Positions 33,783 through 42,279 of a DNA stretch of 59,651 bases are shown one piece after another. The DNA comes from Haloarcula argentinensis DSM 12282 (GTDB lineage Archaea > Halobacteriota > Halobacteria > Halobacteriales > Haloarculaceae), in contig AOLX01000026.1 in assembly GCA_000336895.1 (NCBI GenBank), forward strand, positions 3,568 to 63,218, given 5' to 3'. The notes below the pieces were generated by a model. That model was not told the origin of the DNA. It saw only the letters and a list, made by a program, of their open reading frames with translations, and made no database searches. A program made the translations under genes and the position numbers. Positions within the stretch are counted from its first letter, which is position 1; every line of letters begins with the position of its first letter.

Positions 33783-34427
33783 ATGTACGAGGTACTGTTC
33801 CGTGTCTACGGTGACGGGGCTTACGAGACGGCAACCGACGGAACCGGCACGCGCATCGAATTGTGGTGTAACGACCACAGCGACCTGCTCCACGTTAGCG
33901 GCGGAGAGGTCGGGAACGTCATCGAGCAGGTCCGCAACACCGTTGGTATCGGGGAGCGCCTGGAAAACGGCGACGAGCAGGTGCTGGTGACTGAGGAGTG
34001 TCTGAAAGCACAGCTCGACAACAACGTCGAGCGCTTTCTGGCGAACGAAGGCTGTCTGCTCGTCCCGCCACTGAAATACGCCAGTGGCGGCAAGCTCGTC
34101 CGGGCACTCGGCCTCAGCCCCGACGCACTGGCGAGGGTGTACCAGTCCCTGGCAGGACAGTTCGACGTTACCGTCGAATCGAAACGTGAAATCAGCTCTG
34201 TGACCCCGGATGCACCGCTTTTGACCGTCGATGCGATGCTCCCGGATCTGTCGCCGCGGCAGCGTGAGGTGTTCCTGACGGCCTACGAGCAGGGGTACTA
34301 CGAACTGCCCCGCGAGACGACGACGGCGGCTGTTGCGGAGCAGGTAGGCGTAGAGCGCCGAACTGCGGAGGACCATCTACGTCGGGCGGAGAAGAAGCTG
34401 GCTGACGCGCTGGTCGAATATCTATAG
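33783..34427 (+). CDS. HTH_10 (Bat-type) regulator, probable control of histidine use
   Basis: The 214-residue protein ends in an HTH_10 domain (about residues 158-214, LSPRQREVFLTAYEQGYYE followed by TTAAVAEQVGVERRTAEDHLRRAEKKL), the DNA-binding module of Bat-like haloarchaeal regulators. The N-terminal 150 residues have no PAS or GAF match that I recognise and presumably bind the signal. It is divergent from the hutUGIH operon and converges on the YjiH-type transporter gene, overlapping its 3' end by 6 bases. That makes a hut activator the natural inference; ligand identity is not visible. Confidence 0.82.
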   Translation: MYEVLFRVYGDGAYETATDGTGTRIELWCNDHSDLLHVSGGEVGNVIEQVRNTVGIGERLENGDEQVLVTEECLKAQLDNNVERFLANEGCLLVPPLKYASGGKLVRALGLSPDALARVYQSLAGQFDVTVESKREISSVTPDAPLLTVDAMLPDLSPRQREVFLTAYEQGYYELPRETTTAAVAEQVGVERRTAEDHLRRAEKKLADALVEYL

Positions 34428-35843
34428 GAGGCCCAGCGCGGCGAGGGCGTGAGTAATGCCGGCGATGAGCGGCACGAGGAGCACCGTCCGCATGACGAAC
34501 AACGCCACGAGATCCCGAAACCGGATGGGGACGTCACTGAACATGTCCATCATCATCGGGCCGACACTGGAGAAGAAGATGAGCTGAGAGACGGCCAGCA
34601 CGCCGACGAAGAACTTTGCTTTCGCCGCTGTCTCGGTCACGAGCAGGACGGGGACGTACATCTCGGTGATTCCGACGATGGTCGCCGGCGCGACCACCGC
34701 TGCGTTCGGGATTCCGAGCGCAGCGATGACCGGTGTCAGCGGACGACCGAGAATGTCGAAGATCGGGGTATGTGCCGAGAGCAGCGTTGCGGCGAGTCCG
34801 ACAGCGAGGATGGTGCCCAGGATGAGACTAGTGAGCTTCAGGCCGTCGACGAAGCCCCGCTTGGCTGCTTGCGCGAACGTCTCACCTTCCTTGGCCTTCC
34901 CGACGGCCTCGCTGACCGCCAGCCGGACGTAATCCCCTGGCGTTCCGGAGAACGCGAGTTCCGGGTCGGGTTCAGCGATGTACTCTTCGGGAATTCTGGA
35001 GATAGGCGGCACCCGGACCAGAATAACACCGGTGACGACGACACAGAAGAAGTACGCCCCGAAGATGAGCGGGAATTTCGGGAGCATATCGAGCGTGGCG
35101 GCGACGACGCCGACGAAGCCGATTGACACCGTCGAAAAGCACGTCGCGATGGTAAACACGTCGCGCTTGTGGTAGCCACCGGCTTCGAAGACATTGCGGG
35201 TGACGTAGAGGCCGACGCTGTAGGAGCCGACCCACGATGCGAGACTGTCCAGTGCAGCCCGCCCCGGGACTCTGAAAAGCGGGCGCATTACCGGCCTCGC
35301 GAGCGTTCCGACGAACTCCAGCCCGCCGAGTTCGACGAATATCGTGATGAAGATGGCTCCGATGGGGATGATGATGCCAACGCTGTACACCAGCGTTCCC
35401 CACATCAGTCCGCCGGTACTGGGTGTGTGGAGCCACTCGGGCCCAAGCTTGAAGAACATCACCGGCGCGATGAGCACGCCGGCGACTCTGAGTGCCCAGA
35501 AGACTCCCGATGTCTCGAATGATGACAGGTCGTACCCCGCGACCTCGCCGTCACTGGTCATCGCGAGCGTCGTCAGTATCCCGCCGGCGAGGATGATGCC
35601 CAGCGAGTAGACGCCGACGGCATCCGGGAACGTCCCGGTTATGTTGCTGACGACGATGTCGAACGGGACTGTAATCTCACCCTGATACGGGACCGGCAGA
35701 AGAAAAAACACCCCACCGATGAGAAACGCGATCAGGAACTTCAGCACCGGCCACGCTTCGTATTCGTGCAGGTCGATATCGTCGATGTCCCTTGCCGCTG
35801 GTTCAGTGTCGACCGTGTACGTGTTGCCTGTTTCGGTAGACAT
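34422..35843 (-). CDS. YjiH family (nucleoside-recognition/Gate) membrane transporter
   Basis: From the ATG at 35841-35843 the protein has 473 residues and about ten membrane helices. These begin with FLIAFLIGGVFFLLPVPYQG and include two Gate-like segments, GRAALDSLASWVGSYSVGLYVTRNVF near 195 and a later IAALGIPNAAVVAPATIVGITEMYVPVLLV. The family is typically of unknown substrate. Its position beside the hut operon and regulator suggests histidine or urocanate uptake. The leader TATTGTGTGGTA-ATG resembles that of hutU (TAATGGTGTGGT-ATG), which would fit coregulation. Confidence 0.85.
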   Translation of the reverse strand: MSTETGNTYTVDTEPAARDIDDIDLHEYEAWPVLKFLIAFLIGGVFFLLPVPYQGEITVPFDIVVSNITGTFPDAVGVYSLGIILAGGILTTLAMTSDGEVAGYDLSSFETSGVFWALRVAGVLIAPVMFFKLGPEWLHTPSTGGLMWGTLVYSVGIIIPIGAIFITIFVELGGLEFVGTLARPVMRPLFRVPGRAALDSLASWVGSYSVGLYVTRNVFEAGGYHKRDVFTIATCFSTVSIGFVGVVAATLDMLPKFPLIFGAYFFCVVVTGVILVRVPPISRIPEEYIAEPDPELAFSGTPGDYVRLAVSEAVGKAKEGETFAQAAKRGFVDGLKLTSLILGTILAVGLAATLLSAHTPIFDILGRPLTPVIAALGIPNAAVVAPATIVGITEMYVPVLLVTETAAKAKFFVGVLAVSQLIFFSSVGPMMMDMFSDVPIRFRDLVALFVMRTVLLVPLIAGITHALAALGLL

Positions 35844-35969
35844 TACCACACAATACTCTCATTTGATAGTTAGTCCTGAAACCACCGTGTGGAAGCATTT
35901 TTATCAGTGTCTACGCCAGCGACCGTGCGCGAGATTCAGCAAACAGACGAGGCCATCAGAACGACTATG

Positions 35970-35988
35970 TATCACCAATGAATATCAC
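35970..35988. promoter_or_regulatory. Direct repeat TATCAC in the thi4 promoter region
   Basis: TATCAC occurs at 35970-35975 and 35983-35988, 13 bases apart, ending 9 bases before the thi4 ATG. It is a candidate regulator-binding site; no match to a known operator is claimed. Confidence 0.3.
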
Positions 35989-35996
35989 TAGGTGGT

Positions 35997-36929
35997 ATGA
36001 GCGATTCCGATTCATTCGAACAGTTCAGCGACGTCGGCGAGGCGGAAGTCACACGCGCAATCGGGCAGGAATGGACCGAGGAGTTCATGGACTTCTCGGA
36101 CTCCGATGTCATCATTGTCGGCGGCGGCCCATCGGGACTGATGGCCGCGAAGGAACTCGCCGAGCGCGGCGTGCAGGTGATGGTCGTCGAGAAGAACAAC
36201 TACCTCGGTGGCGGCTTCTGGCTCGGCGGCTTCCTGATGAACAAGGTCACTGTCCGCGACCCTGCCCAGCAGGTGCTCGACGAACTCGAAGTCGACCACA
36301 AGCAGTCCAAGGACAGCGAGGGCCTCTACGTCGCCAACGGGCCGGAGGCCTGTTCCGGCCTCATCAAGGCCGCCTGTGACGCCGGCGCGAAGATGCAGAA
36401 CATGACGGAGTTCACCGACATCGTCATCCGCGAGGACCACCGCGTCGGCGGCATCGTGATGAACTGGACGCCGGTCCACGCGCTCCCCCGCGAGATTACC
36501 TGCGTCGACCCGATTGCCGTCGAGGCCGACCTCGTCATCGACGCGACGGGCCACGACGCGATGGCTGTCAAGAAACTCGACGAGCGCGGCGTCCTGAACG
36601 CGCCGGGCCTCGAAGACGAAGCCAGCGGCATGGACCAGACCGACGACGACACCTACGGCGCGCCCGGCCACGACTCGCCCGGCCACGACTCGATGTGGGT
36701 CGGCGAGAGCGAGGACGCTGTCGTCGAACACACCGGTCTTGCCCACGACGGCCTCGTCGTTACTGGCATGGCCACCGCGACCACCTACGGCCTCCCGCGC
36801 ATGGGGCCGACGTTCGGTGCCATGCTTGTCTCCGGCAAGCGCGCCGCACAGGTCGCGCTTGATGAACTTGAAGTCGACGCCGAGCCGGTCGACGTTACGA
36901 GCCGCGACGCAACCCCCGCTGACGACTGA
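35997..36929 (+). CDS. thi4: Thiamine thiazole synthase (Thi4 family)
   Basis: The 310-residue FAD/NAD-binding-fold enzyme makes the thiazole precursor of thiamine. It has the dinucleotide motif VIIVGGGPSGLMAAKELAE near residue 38, VVEKNNYLGGGFWLGG near 63, and the conserved region MNWTPVHALPREITCVDP near 155-172. Cys169 occupies the position of the sulfur-donor cysteine of yeast-type Thi4, so this should be a Cys-type enzyme rather than a sulfide-using His-type. The C-terminal part has GMATATTYGLPRMGPTFGAMLVSGKRAA. It is monocistronic and divergent from the yjiH-like gene. ThiN-type regulators encoded nearby are likely controllers. Confidence 0.95.
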   Translation: MSDSDSFEQFSDVGEAEVTRAIGQEWTEEFMDFSDSDVIIVGGGPSGLMAAKELAERGVQVMVVEKNNYLGGGFWLGGFLMNKVTVRDPAQQVLDELEVDHKQSKDSEGLYVANGPEACSGLIKAACDAGAKMQNMTEFTDIVIREDHRVGGIVMNWTPVHALPREITCVDPIAVEADLVIDATGHDAMAVKKLDERGVLNAPGLEDEASGMDQTDDDTYGAPGHDSPGHDSMWVGESEDAVVEHTGLAHDGLVVTGMATATTYGLPRMGPTFGAMLVSGKRAAQVALDELEVDAEPVDVTSRDATPADD

Positions 36930-37061
36930 AAACCCTCCCGCACCTCGCTAATTCTTAAACGTCTGTCTTTTCCCGACTTAGTTACTCATTCAGGCTATAA
37001 TATCGCATTAATACAAACAATTATACAAGCGTGCGACAATTGTGTTAGTGATTATCAACCA

Positions 37062-37550
37062 ATGCCCGAAGAGATGCAGCGAAGCGACAACCACGAGCCT
37101 GACGAGCCAGTCGGCGGCGAAATCGCAGTCCACCTCTGGAGTCGACGGCCGGTTTGTGGTCCCCGAACGACAGCTATCGACCGGTTCACAGAACTCGCCG
37201 CAACGGGAGTTGTCGATGATTTCGATATCCAGACGTGGCCCGAGGAGATTCCCGTGTCCCAGCGGAGCGAACACGGCGAGGTGCTGGAGACTGTCGACCA
37301 ATACGAACAGTGGGCGACCGAACGGGGACTGAGTCTCCGACCGCCCTTCGAGACGCGGACCTCATCGCTACTGGTCGGCGGCAGCACGGAGGTGCTGCGA
37401 CTCCCGATGATAGCCGTCGCCGTCTATGCGGACGATGACCTAGTCGGGGTATACCCGTGTACGGACGGGGAGACAACATGGTCCGTCACCGATTGCATCG
37501 ACGCACTCACGACGGATCCGGCCGGGCTTCCCCACCAGTCCGAGTCCTGA
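37062..37550 (+). CDS. HTH_63-type haloarchaeal regulator-like protein
   Basis: The 162-residue protein follows a haloarchaeal family annotated as HTH domain-containing (HTH_63). It opens with a beta strand IAVHLWSRRPVCGP, then a helix IDRFTELAATGVVDDFDIQTWP, then a DQYEQWATERGLSLRPPFETR region near 92. A C-terminal strand pair LPMIAVAVYADDDLVGVYPCTDGE lies near 120-140. These proteins are assumed to regulate transcription, but evidence is indirect. It stands alone; the AT-rich 132 bases upstream hold its promoter. Confidence 0.7.
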   Translation: MPEEMQRSDNHEPDEPVGGEIAVHLWSRRPVCGPRTTAIDRFTELAATGVVDDFDIQTWPEEIPVSQRSEHGEVLETVDQYEQWATERGLSLRPPFETRTSSLLVGGSTEVLRLPMIAVAVYADDDLVGVYPCTDGETTWSVTDCIDALTTDPAGLPHQSES

Positions 37551-37658
37551 TACCTCCTCGGGACGACACACTCTGTTACCGATGGCGTCCAGTATAGCGC
37601 TGCTTTGCCGAGACCGTCCTTGATTCTGGAGCGCCTGATTGACCTGTCCACTCTAGTT

Positions 37659-37690
37659 CTCTACTCTGGCGACTGCTCAACAGAGGAGAG
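37659..37690. other. Imperfect hairpin in the 187-base gap before 37739
   Basis: CTCTACTCTG pairs with CAGAGGAGAG (one mismatch in ten) over a 12-base loop. It may end the preceding transcript. No gene is visible in this gap. Confidence 0.3.
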
Positions 37691-37738
37691 TCCCCGAGAC
37701 ACAAACGGTATTACTGACCGATACCACTGACAAATATA

Positions 37739-38500
37739 ATGGAGTCTGTGACGCTGTACCGCGCTCCGACAGCGGTCGCCGACACCGACGCCATCGCCGA
37801 CTGGCTCGACGCGCGGGTCGAGGCTACTGTCTCCGTCCGGGACCGGTTTCTGTCGCTGTACGGCGAGTCGGAACTGGCGGAGTCGTTCGCCGAGGCGCGA
37901 GTACTCTCGCCATACGACCGCGAGACCGGGAATACGATGCTGGGTATCGTCCGGTACGAGGAACGAGCGCTAGAGTCGCCAGAGCGGGCCGGCGGCGTCA
38001 TCTACGACGGGCTAGCGATCCAGCGAGCGCTCCACGAGCGAATCCCCGAGTCCGAGCGGTCACTCGACCACCTCCACGTCCCGCTGCTGGACCGCGTCGT
38101 CGGGACTTGGGGCGACCACGACGGTCGCTGGCACAAGCGCGTGAACGTCCTCGGCCAGCCCGCTATCGTCTCGGTGCCGGGGCTCTACGAGGCCCCCGCA
38201 AAACCCGAGCAGTACTACAAGGAACAGCAGAAACACGCCCTCCTCTCTGGGGGCGCACCGCCCCGGGAGGTACTCGAAAACGAAGTCGAAGGCGAGTTCC
38301 TCGTCGAGGACGACCCGCGGACGACCGACGCGCTCAAGGGGTACGTCCTGCAGGCCTGCCACTACCTCGACACCGGCGAGCCGTTTTGCGACGAAGAGAC
38401 CTGCCGGCTCCACAACCCCCACCGCCAGCCCGGCGTCGTCGCCGCACAGCTACGGGAACCAGAATTCTGTCCGAAGCATGCCGAGCGGTATCGGCCATAG
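37739..38500 (+). CDS. Conserved haloarchaeal protein, possible archaemetzincin relative (DUF6775/DUF7001-like)
   Basis: The 253-residue soluble protein begins MESVTLYRAPTAVADTDAI and has a well-conserved-looking HLHVPLLDRVVGTWGDHDGRWHKRVNVLG core near residues 105-135. A C-terminal metal-binding segment reads YLDTGEPFCDEETCRLHNP then EFCPKH. The spacing of the Cys and His residues recalls the C-terminal zinc site of archaemetzincin metallopeptidases. The catalytic HExxH motif is absent, so protease activity cannot be claimed. It converges on the methyltransferase gene with an 18-base gap. Confidence 0.65.
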   Translation: MESVTLYRAPTAVADTDAIADWLDARVEATVSVRDRFLSLYGESELAESFAEARVLSPYDRETGNTMLGIVRYEERALESPERAGGVIYDGLAIQRALHERIPESERSLDHLHVPLLDRVVGTWGDHDGRWHKRVNVLGQPAIVSVPGLYEAPAKPEQYYKEQQKHALLSGGAPPREVLENEVEGEFLVEDDPRTTDALKGYVLQACHYLDTGEPFCDEETCRLHNPHRQPGVVAAQLREPEFCPKHAERYRP

Positions 38501-38518
38501 CGATTCGGCCCGTGCCCG

Positions 38519-39169
38519 TCAGGGCACAGTCCCGCTCAGCAGGCCGAGGTATCCCCCAGCGAAGGTCTCGTACCGCCTGTCGACGGTCCGCGCCGCGAGT
38601 CGCTTGCGGGCCGCCCGAACCCGCTGCTCGAACGCGCTGGCGTGTGACCGCGTGGAGAGCCGCGTCCCCGGCGCGGAGAGGCGGACGAACCCCTCGAACA
38701 CGAGATTTAGCGGCGCCGCGAGAACGCTGGGGCTCCGCTGGAAGTTCAGCAGGGCGACACGGCCGCCGGAGGCGACACTGTCACACCACGCGTCAACCGC
38801 CGCCGCAGGGTCTTCGAAGATACCGGCGACGAACGTCGCCAGAACGGCATCGGCCTCTCGAATCGGTGGACGGGCGGCATCGGCCTGCACGTAGTGTACG
38901 CTCTCGCCCGTCCGTGCGGACCGCTCGCGGGCGCGGTCGAGCATTTTTTCCGTCACGTCGATGCCGACGACTCGACCCGCCGGGGCGACTCGCTCGCGGA
39001 GATGGGGGACGTTCGCGCCCGTGCCACAGCCCATCTCGACGACGGTGTCGCCGGGTGCAAGCGCCAGCGAGTCCGCCGCTCGGTCGCGCCAGGACGCCAC
39101 ACCCGGCGCATTCGCTACCCAGTCGTACACTTGCGCCCACCGGCCGTAGAACGATTGCACGTCGGTCAC
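38519..39169 (-). CDS. Class I SAM-dependent methyltransferase
   Basis: The 216-residue protein starts at a GTG overlapping the stop of the upstream ThiN regulator gene (GTGA). Motif I is VVEMGCGTGANVPHLRE near residue 41, followed by VVGIDVTEKMLDRARE near 65, VHYVQADAARPPI near 90 and AVLATFVAGIFEDP near 110. It is UbiE-like and probably methylates a small molecule or lipid. Translational coupling to dcd and the regulator is the only context. Substrate unknown. Confidence 0.87.
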   Translation of the reverse strand: MTDVQSFYGRWAQVYDWVANAPGVASWRDRAADSLALAPGDTVVEMGCGTGANVPHLRERVAPAGRVVGIDVTEKMLDRARERSARTGESVHYVQADAARPPIREADAVLATFVAGIFEDPAAAVDAWCDSVASGGRVALLNFQRSPSVLAAPLNLVFEGFVRLSAPGTRLSTRSHASAFEQRVRAARKRLAARTVDRRYETFAGGYLGLLSGTVP

Positions 39170-40062
39170 AGGATTTCGCGCGCCGTCTCGGCGACCGATA
39201 CGGCGTCGTCCCCGAGCAGGTACACCACCGGCTCGATTCCCATCGCGCCAGTGTGATAGAGCACGTCGGCCCCCGGGTCGTCAGCCAGCGCAGCCGCGAC
39301 GGCCGGTTCGACACTATCCTCAGCGTCGAACTCAACGACGGTCCGGCCCGTGTCCCGTAGCGCGGTCACGACGCTCTCGTCGTACCGGACGTTCAACACC
39401 GCGCAGGCATCGCTCCCAGCGGCCCGCGCCGCCAGCAACAGCGTCGCGACGTGCTCGCTGACGCCGAACTCCGGGTCCGCCGGAATGGTTGCTCGCCCTT
39501 TCACATCGAGAATCCGTCCCGGAACGGCGGCCACGTCATCGATGCTGTCGGCGTCAGGGAGACACTGAACGAGGTTCGACCCCACCGCCGGGATGAGCGT
39601 CGCGAACCCGCTCGTGTTTTCCAGCACACTGAGTCCGCGCCGCACCGAGGCGAGCGTCCGCTCGGCCGTCCGAAGCTGTGAGTCCGGGTCGTGGACGGCG
39701 AACTCGTCGTCGTAGTCGCCCAGTTCCGGGACCGCGTCCTCGTGTAGCTGTGCCAGCACGCCGCCCTGTTCGAGTTCGCGGATGAACACTTCTGTCTCGA
39801 CCAGCGCCTGAACGGAACTCATATCGCCGTCGGCCAGCCCGTCGGCCAGCCGCTCAACCAGCTCTTCCAGCCCGCGGTGGGCCAGCAGGTCCTCGTGGCG
39901 CGCCACGTCGCCGTGGACGTACTTCGACACCGCGCTCTGGCTGATTCCCAGCAGGTCGGCAACCTCGGACTGCGTCAGCCCGCGCTCTCTGAGAGCGTCG
40001 GCCAGCAGCGAGCGAAACGTCGGCAGGAAGTCATCGACGACGATTTCCTCGATGAACCGCAT
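39166..40062 (-). CDS. HTH-ThiN transcriptional regulator (ThiR-like), no zinc site
   Basis: The 298-residue protein has an XRE-type helix-turn-helix at about 27-50 (GLTQSEVADLLGISQSAVSKYVHGDV) and a C-terminal ThiN domain at about 135-298. The ThiN domain includes LIPAVGSNLVQCLPDA, DVAAVPGRILDVKGRATIP and YHTGAMGIEPVVYLLG. ThiN domains in such fusions bind thiamine phosphate, and the fusions act as thiamine-pathway repressors (ThiR) in archaea. Compared with the paralogue at 47939, it lacks a Cys/His zinc site (only H107 remains). It starts directly after the dcd stop and overlaps the methyltransferase gene by 4 bases. Confidence 0.85.
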   Translation of the reverse strand: MRFIEEIVVDDFLPTFRSLLADALRERGLTQSEVADLLGISQSAVSKYVHGDVARHEDLLAHRGLEELVERLADGLADGDMSSVQALVETEVFIRELEQGGVLAQLHEDAVPELGDYDDEFAVHDPDSQLRTAERTLASVRRGLSVLENTSGFATLIPAVGSNLVQCLPDADSIDDVAAVPGRILDVKGRATIPADPEFGVSEHVATLLLAARAAGSDACAVLNVRYDESVVTALRDTGRTVVEFDAEDSVEPAVAAALADDPGADVLYHTGAMGIEPVVYLLGDDAVSVAETAREIL

Positions 40063-40650
40063 CTATTGGTCGCCTCCGAACTCGCGATCTCCCTGTATCT
40101 TGCTTGCCTGCGGCCCAGACTGTCCCTGGTACTTCGAGCCGCGCTCGGCCCCGTACGGGCGGTCGGCGGGGGTCTTGAGTTCCGTGAACGTGAGCTGCGA
40201 GATTCGCATCCCGGGCGTGAGCGCTACCGGCGCGGTGCCGAGGTTCGACAGTTCGAGCGTGATTTGGCCCTCGTACCCGGGGTCACACAGGCCGGCCGTC
40301 GCGTGGACCACGATCGCCAGCCGGCCCAGCGACGAGCGTCCTTCGACGTGGGCGATGAGGTCGTCGGGGATGGCGACCCGTTCGTGGGTCGTCCCAAGCA
40401 CGAAATCACCGGGGTGGAGGATGAACTCCCCGCCCTCCTCGATGACGGTTTCCTCGACGTAGTCGGCGACTTCGTCCTCGGAGTTCGGGTGGATACAGGG
40501 GATGTTGGCGTGCTGGAACTCCAGGAACTCACGACCGAGACGGAGATCGACGCTGGCGGGCTGAATCTGGATGTCCGGGTCGTCGAGCGGCTCAACGACG
40601 AGGTCACCCTGCTCTAGCCGTCTAAGGATATCCGCATCTGAGAGTATCAT
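40063..40650 (-). CDS. dcd: dCTP deaminase
   Basis: From the ATG at 40648-40650 the enzyme has 195 residues, the family length. It deaminates dCTP to dUTP (bifunctional forms yield dUMP) in thymidylate synthesis. Motifs are MILSDADILRRLEQGDL at the start, QIQPASVDLRLGREF near 30, EGRSSLGRLAIVVHATAGL then CDPGYEGQITLELSN near 110-140, and a C-terminal SKYQGQSGP. The catalytic Glu is in the GYEGQ segment. A longer in-frame extension upstream lacks family similarity. The ThiN regulator gene follows with no gap. Confidence 0.96.
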   Translation of the reverse strand: MILSDADILRRLEQGDLVVEPLDDPDIQIQPASVDLRLGREFLEFQHANIPCIHPNSEDEVADYVEETVIEEGGEFILHPGDFVLGTTHERVAIPDDLIAHVEGRSSLGRLAIVVHATAGLCDPGYEGQITLELSNLGTAPVALTPGMRISQLTFTELKTPADRPYGAERGSKYQGQSGPQASKIQGDREFGGDQ

Positions 40651-40741
40651 GAGAGTGGCGTTTGCGGCCGCGGGCCTAAACCTCCCGGTTCCGGCCCACG
40701 CCCGACCGCACAGTGGGTTCGGCGTGAGAGCACTCGGTCCG

Positions 40742-41899
40742 CTACGGCTTCCGTTGTCGGCCGACAACCGTCATACCGAGCAGCGTCCCGCCGAATCCGA
40801 ACAGCACGAGCGCCGACCGCCGCCCTGCCGACGAACTCGGCCCGCTGGTGGGCTGTGGGATACTGATGGTCAGCGTCCCGGTCTCGCCGGCGGTGAAGTT
40901 CCCGCTTGTGACCGTCTGCAGTTCCTGCTGGGGGACTTCGGAGTAGTTGAACGGTCCGGGCAGGGTGAAAGCCGCAAGGTGGAGCGTCCGGTTTGGCCCA
41001 TCTTCGGGCACCGTGAACTCTACCGTGACCTGGGTCGGGTCGTCCGGATCGTCGAAGGTGAACGAATTGCCGGTGATGGTGACGTTCTGCAATTGACCCG
41101 GTCTGTTCTGGTGGAGGACGGAGGGGTTCTGTTTGACGCCGTCCTCGGAGTTCCCGAGTGCGGCCATCAGGTCTCGGTCGTTCTCGCCGTAGTACGGTGG
41201 GTCAGGCGGCTCCTCTCCCGGTCCGAAGTCCACCTGCCAGTACACCGTTTCTTCGGGGGTCTTTGTCGGTTCTTCAGTTGGTTCCTCGGTGGGTTGTTCA
41301 GTCGGCTCCTCGGTCGGTTGCTCGGTAGGCTCTTCAGTCGGCTCTTCGGTGGGCTGTTCAGTTGGCTCCTCGGTCGGTTCTTCTGTGGGTTCTTCGGTAG
41401 GTTCCTCGGTTGGCGTCGGCGTTGACGGCACTGTACAAAACGCCAGGAAACTGATTCCCTGTTCTGATGTGGCCGTTCCCGTCGTTGACGGCGGATCCAG
41501 TTCGCTGGCCTGGTTTATATCGCTCCCGCCACCGGACTTGACGACCTCGACATTGACAGGGGTCTGTGAGGTCCACTCAACCTCTGTCGGCCCATCGGAC
41601 GGACCCCCATCGTACGCTATCACATTGAATGTGACCTCATCGCTTGCTCCTTTCTCGAAAACGAATCCGTACCCGTCGTCGGTCGAATCCCAGTTGTACT
41701 TCGCCAACAGGTTCTCACCCGGGGCGCAGGGCTGGGACGGGCTCCGGTCGTCAGTTTGTACTAGCATTGACTGTGCCGCCGGAGTGACCTGTCCCAGTCC
41801 GACGCCGGCGACGGCGACTGTCGTCCCAACGACGAACAGTGTAATCACAGCCATGACGGCGACGAATAGGATATCGAGTCCTCCTGACTCGTCACTCAT
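40742..41899 (-). CDS. Haloarchaeal surface protein with PTEE-repeat stalk and C-terminal anchor
   Basis: From the ATG at 41897-41899 the protein has 385 residues. A hydrophobic N-terminal segment (about residues 8-35) works as an anchor or signal. A beta-rich domain of about 110 residues comes next, then twelve tetrapeptides of the form PTEE or PTEQ (about 163-210). A second beta-rich domain has N-glycosylation sequons (NVT, NRT, NYS, NFT). The C terminus is a membrane helix ALVLFGFGGTLLGMTVV followed by GRQRKP, like an archaeosortase-type or tail anchor. The Thr-rich stalk is a likely O-glycosylation zone. Function on the surface is unknown. Confidence 0.72.
   Translation of the reverse strand: MSDESGGLDILFVAVMAVITLFVVGTTVAVAGVGLGQVTPAAQSMLVQTDDRSPSQPCAPGENLLAKYNWDSTDDGYGFVFEKGASDEVTFNVIAYDGGPSDGPTEVEWTSQTPVNVEVVKSGGGSDINQASELDPPSTTGTATSEQGISFLAFCTVPSTPTPTEEPTEEPTEEPTEEPTEQPTEEPTEEPTEQPTEEPTEQPTEEPTEEPTKTPEETVYWQVDFGPGEEPPDPPYYGENDRDLMAALGNSEDGVKQNPSVLHQNRPGQLQNVTITGNSFTFDDPDDPTQVTVEFTVPEDGPNRTLHLAAFTLPGPFNYSEVPQQELQTVTSGNFTAGETGTLTISIPQPTSGPSSSAGRRSALVLFGFGGTLLGMTVVGRQRKP
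41270..41413 (-). repeat. Twelve 12-base units encoding PTEE/PTEQ
   Basis: The stretch is exactly 144 bases, twelve in-frame units. Three of them encode PTEQ and nine PTEE. The codons vary between units, so the tract is not a recent slippage expansion, but it could still change in number. Confidence 0.85.
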
Positions 41900-42069
41900 T
41901 GATAGACTCCCTGGCCGATGTTCGTTCCGGACTATACAGCCACCCGCCCACGTTACTTCCAATTGACAGTTTCGGAGGCATCAGTCATTACTCGCAAGAG
42001 GTATCTCTTCGTTAGTACCCAACTTATGACGGTAGGGCGACACTTCTTCCCGTGTATTGAGAGAAGATG

Positions 42070-42236
42070 ATACGCCGAGTGCAAATACCGTGGCCGACAC
42101 CCGGCGTTAGCTCCGCCAAAGACGAGGCTGAGGCGGTTTAGGAGCGTTGCGAACGCTATTGAGTCCGCACTGAGAGCTATGAATCTCGGACGCACCAGCT
42201 GAAAAATCGTTGCGGATGTGCTCGGCCACGGCGTAT
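42070..42236. repeat. Inverted-repeat-bounded element with internal hairpins
   Basis: The 407-base gap between the surface protein and pth2 has no convincing gene. Bases 42222-42236 (TCGGCCACGGCGTAT) are the reverse complement of ATACGCCG at 42070-42077 joined to TGGCCGA at 42091-42097; the left arm carries 13 extra bases. Inside are hairpins CCGCC/GGCGG (42113-42136), AGCGTT/AACGCT with a 3-base loop (42143-42157) and GTCCG/CGGAC (42163-42191, with an inner GAGA/TCTC). It could be a small mobile-element relic or a multi-branched RNA. Bases 41900-42069 show nothing I can identify. Confidence 0.5.
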
Positions 42237-42279
42237 GTACTCTGTGGTATGTGCAACCGTGGAGGGAGTCCGACGGGAG

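Noticed and set aside
40651..40767. Extended N terminus for dCTP deaminase
   Set aside because: The 39 extra residues are Arg/Pro/Ala-rich and non-acidic; the family start MILSDADI matches the ATG at 40650.
42070..42236. tRNA, RNase P RNA or SRP RNA in the structured element
   Set aside because: The central hairpin looked like a T arm on the minus strand, but the loop lacks the conserved A and there is no matching acceptor or anticodon arm. RNase P and SRP signature sequences are absent.
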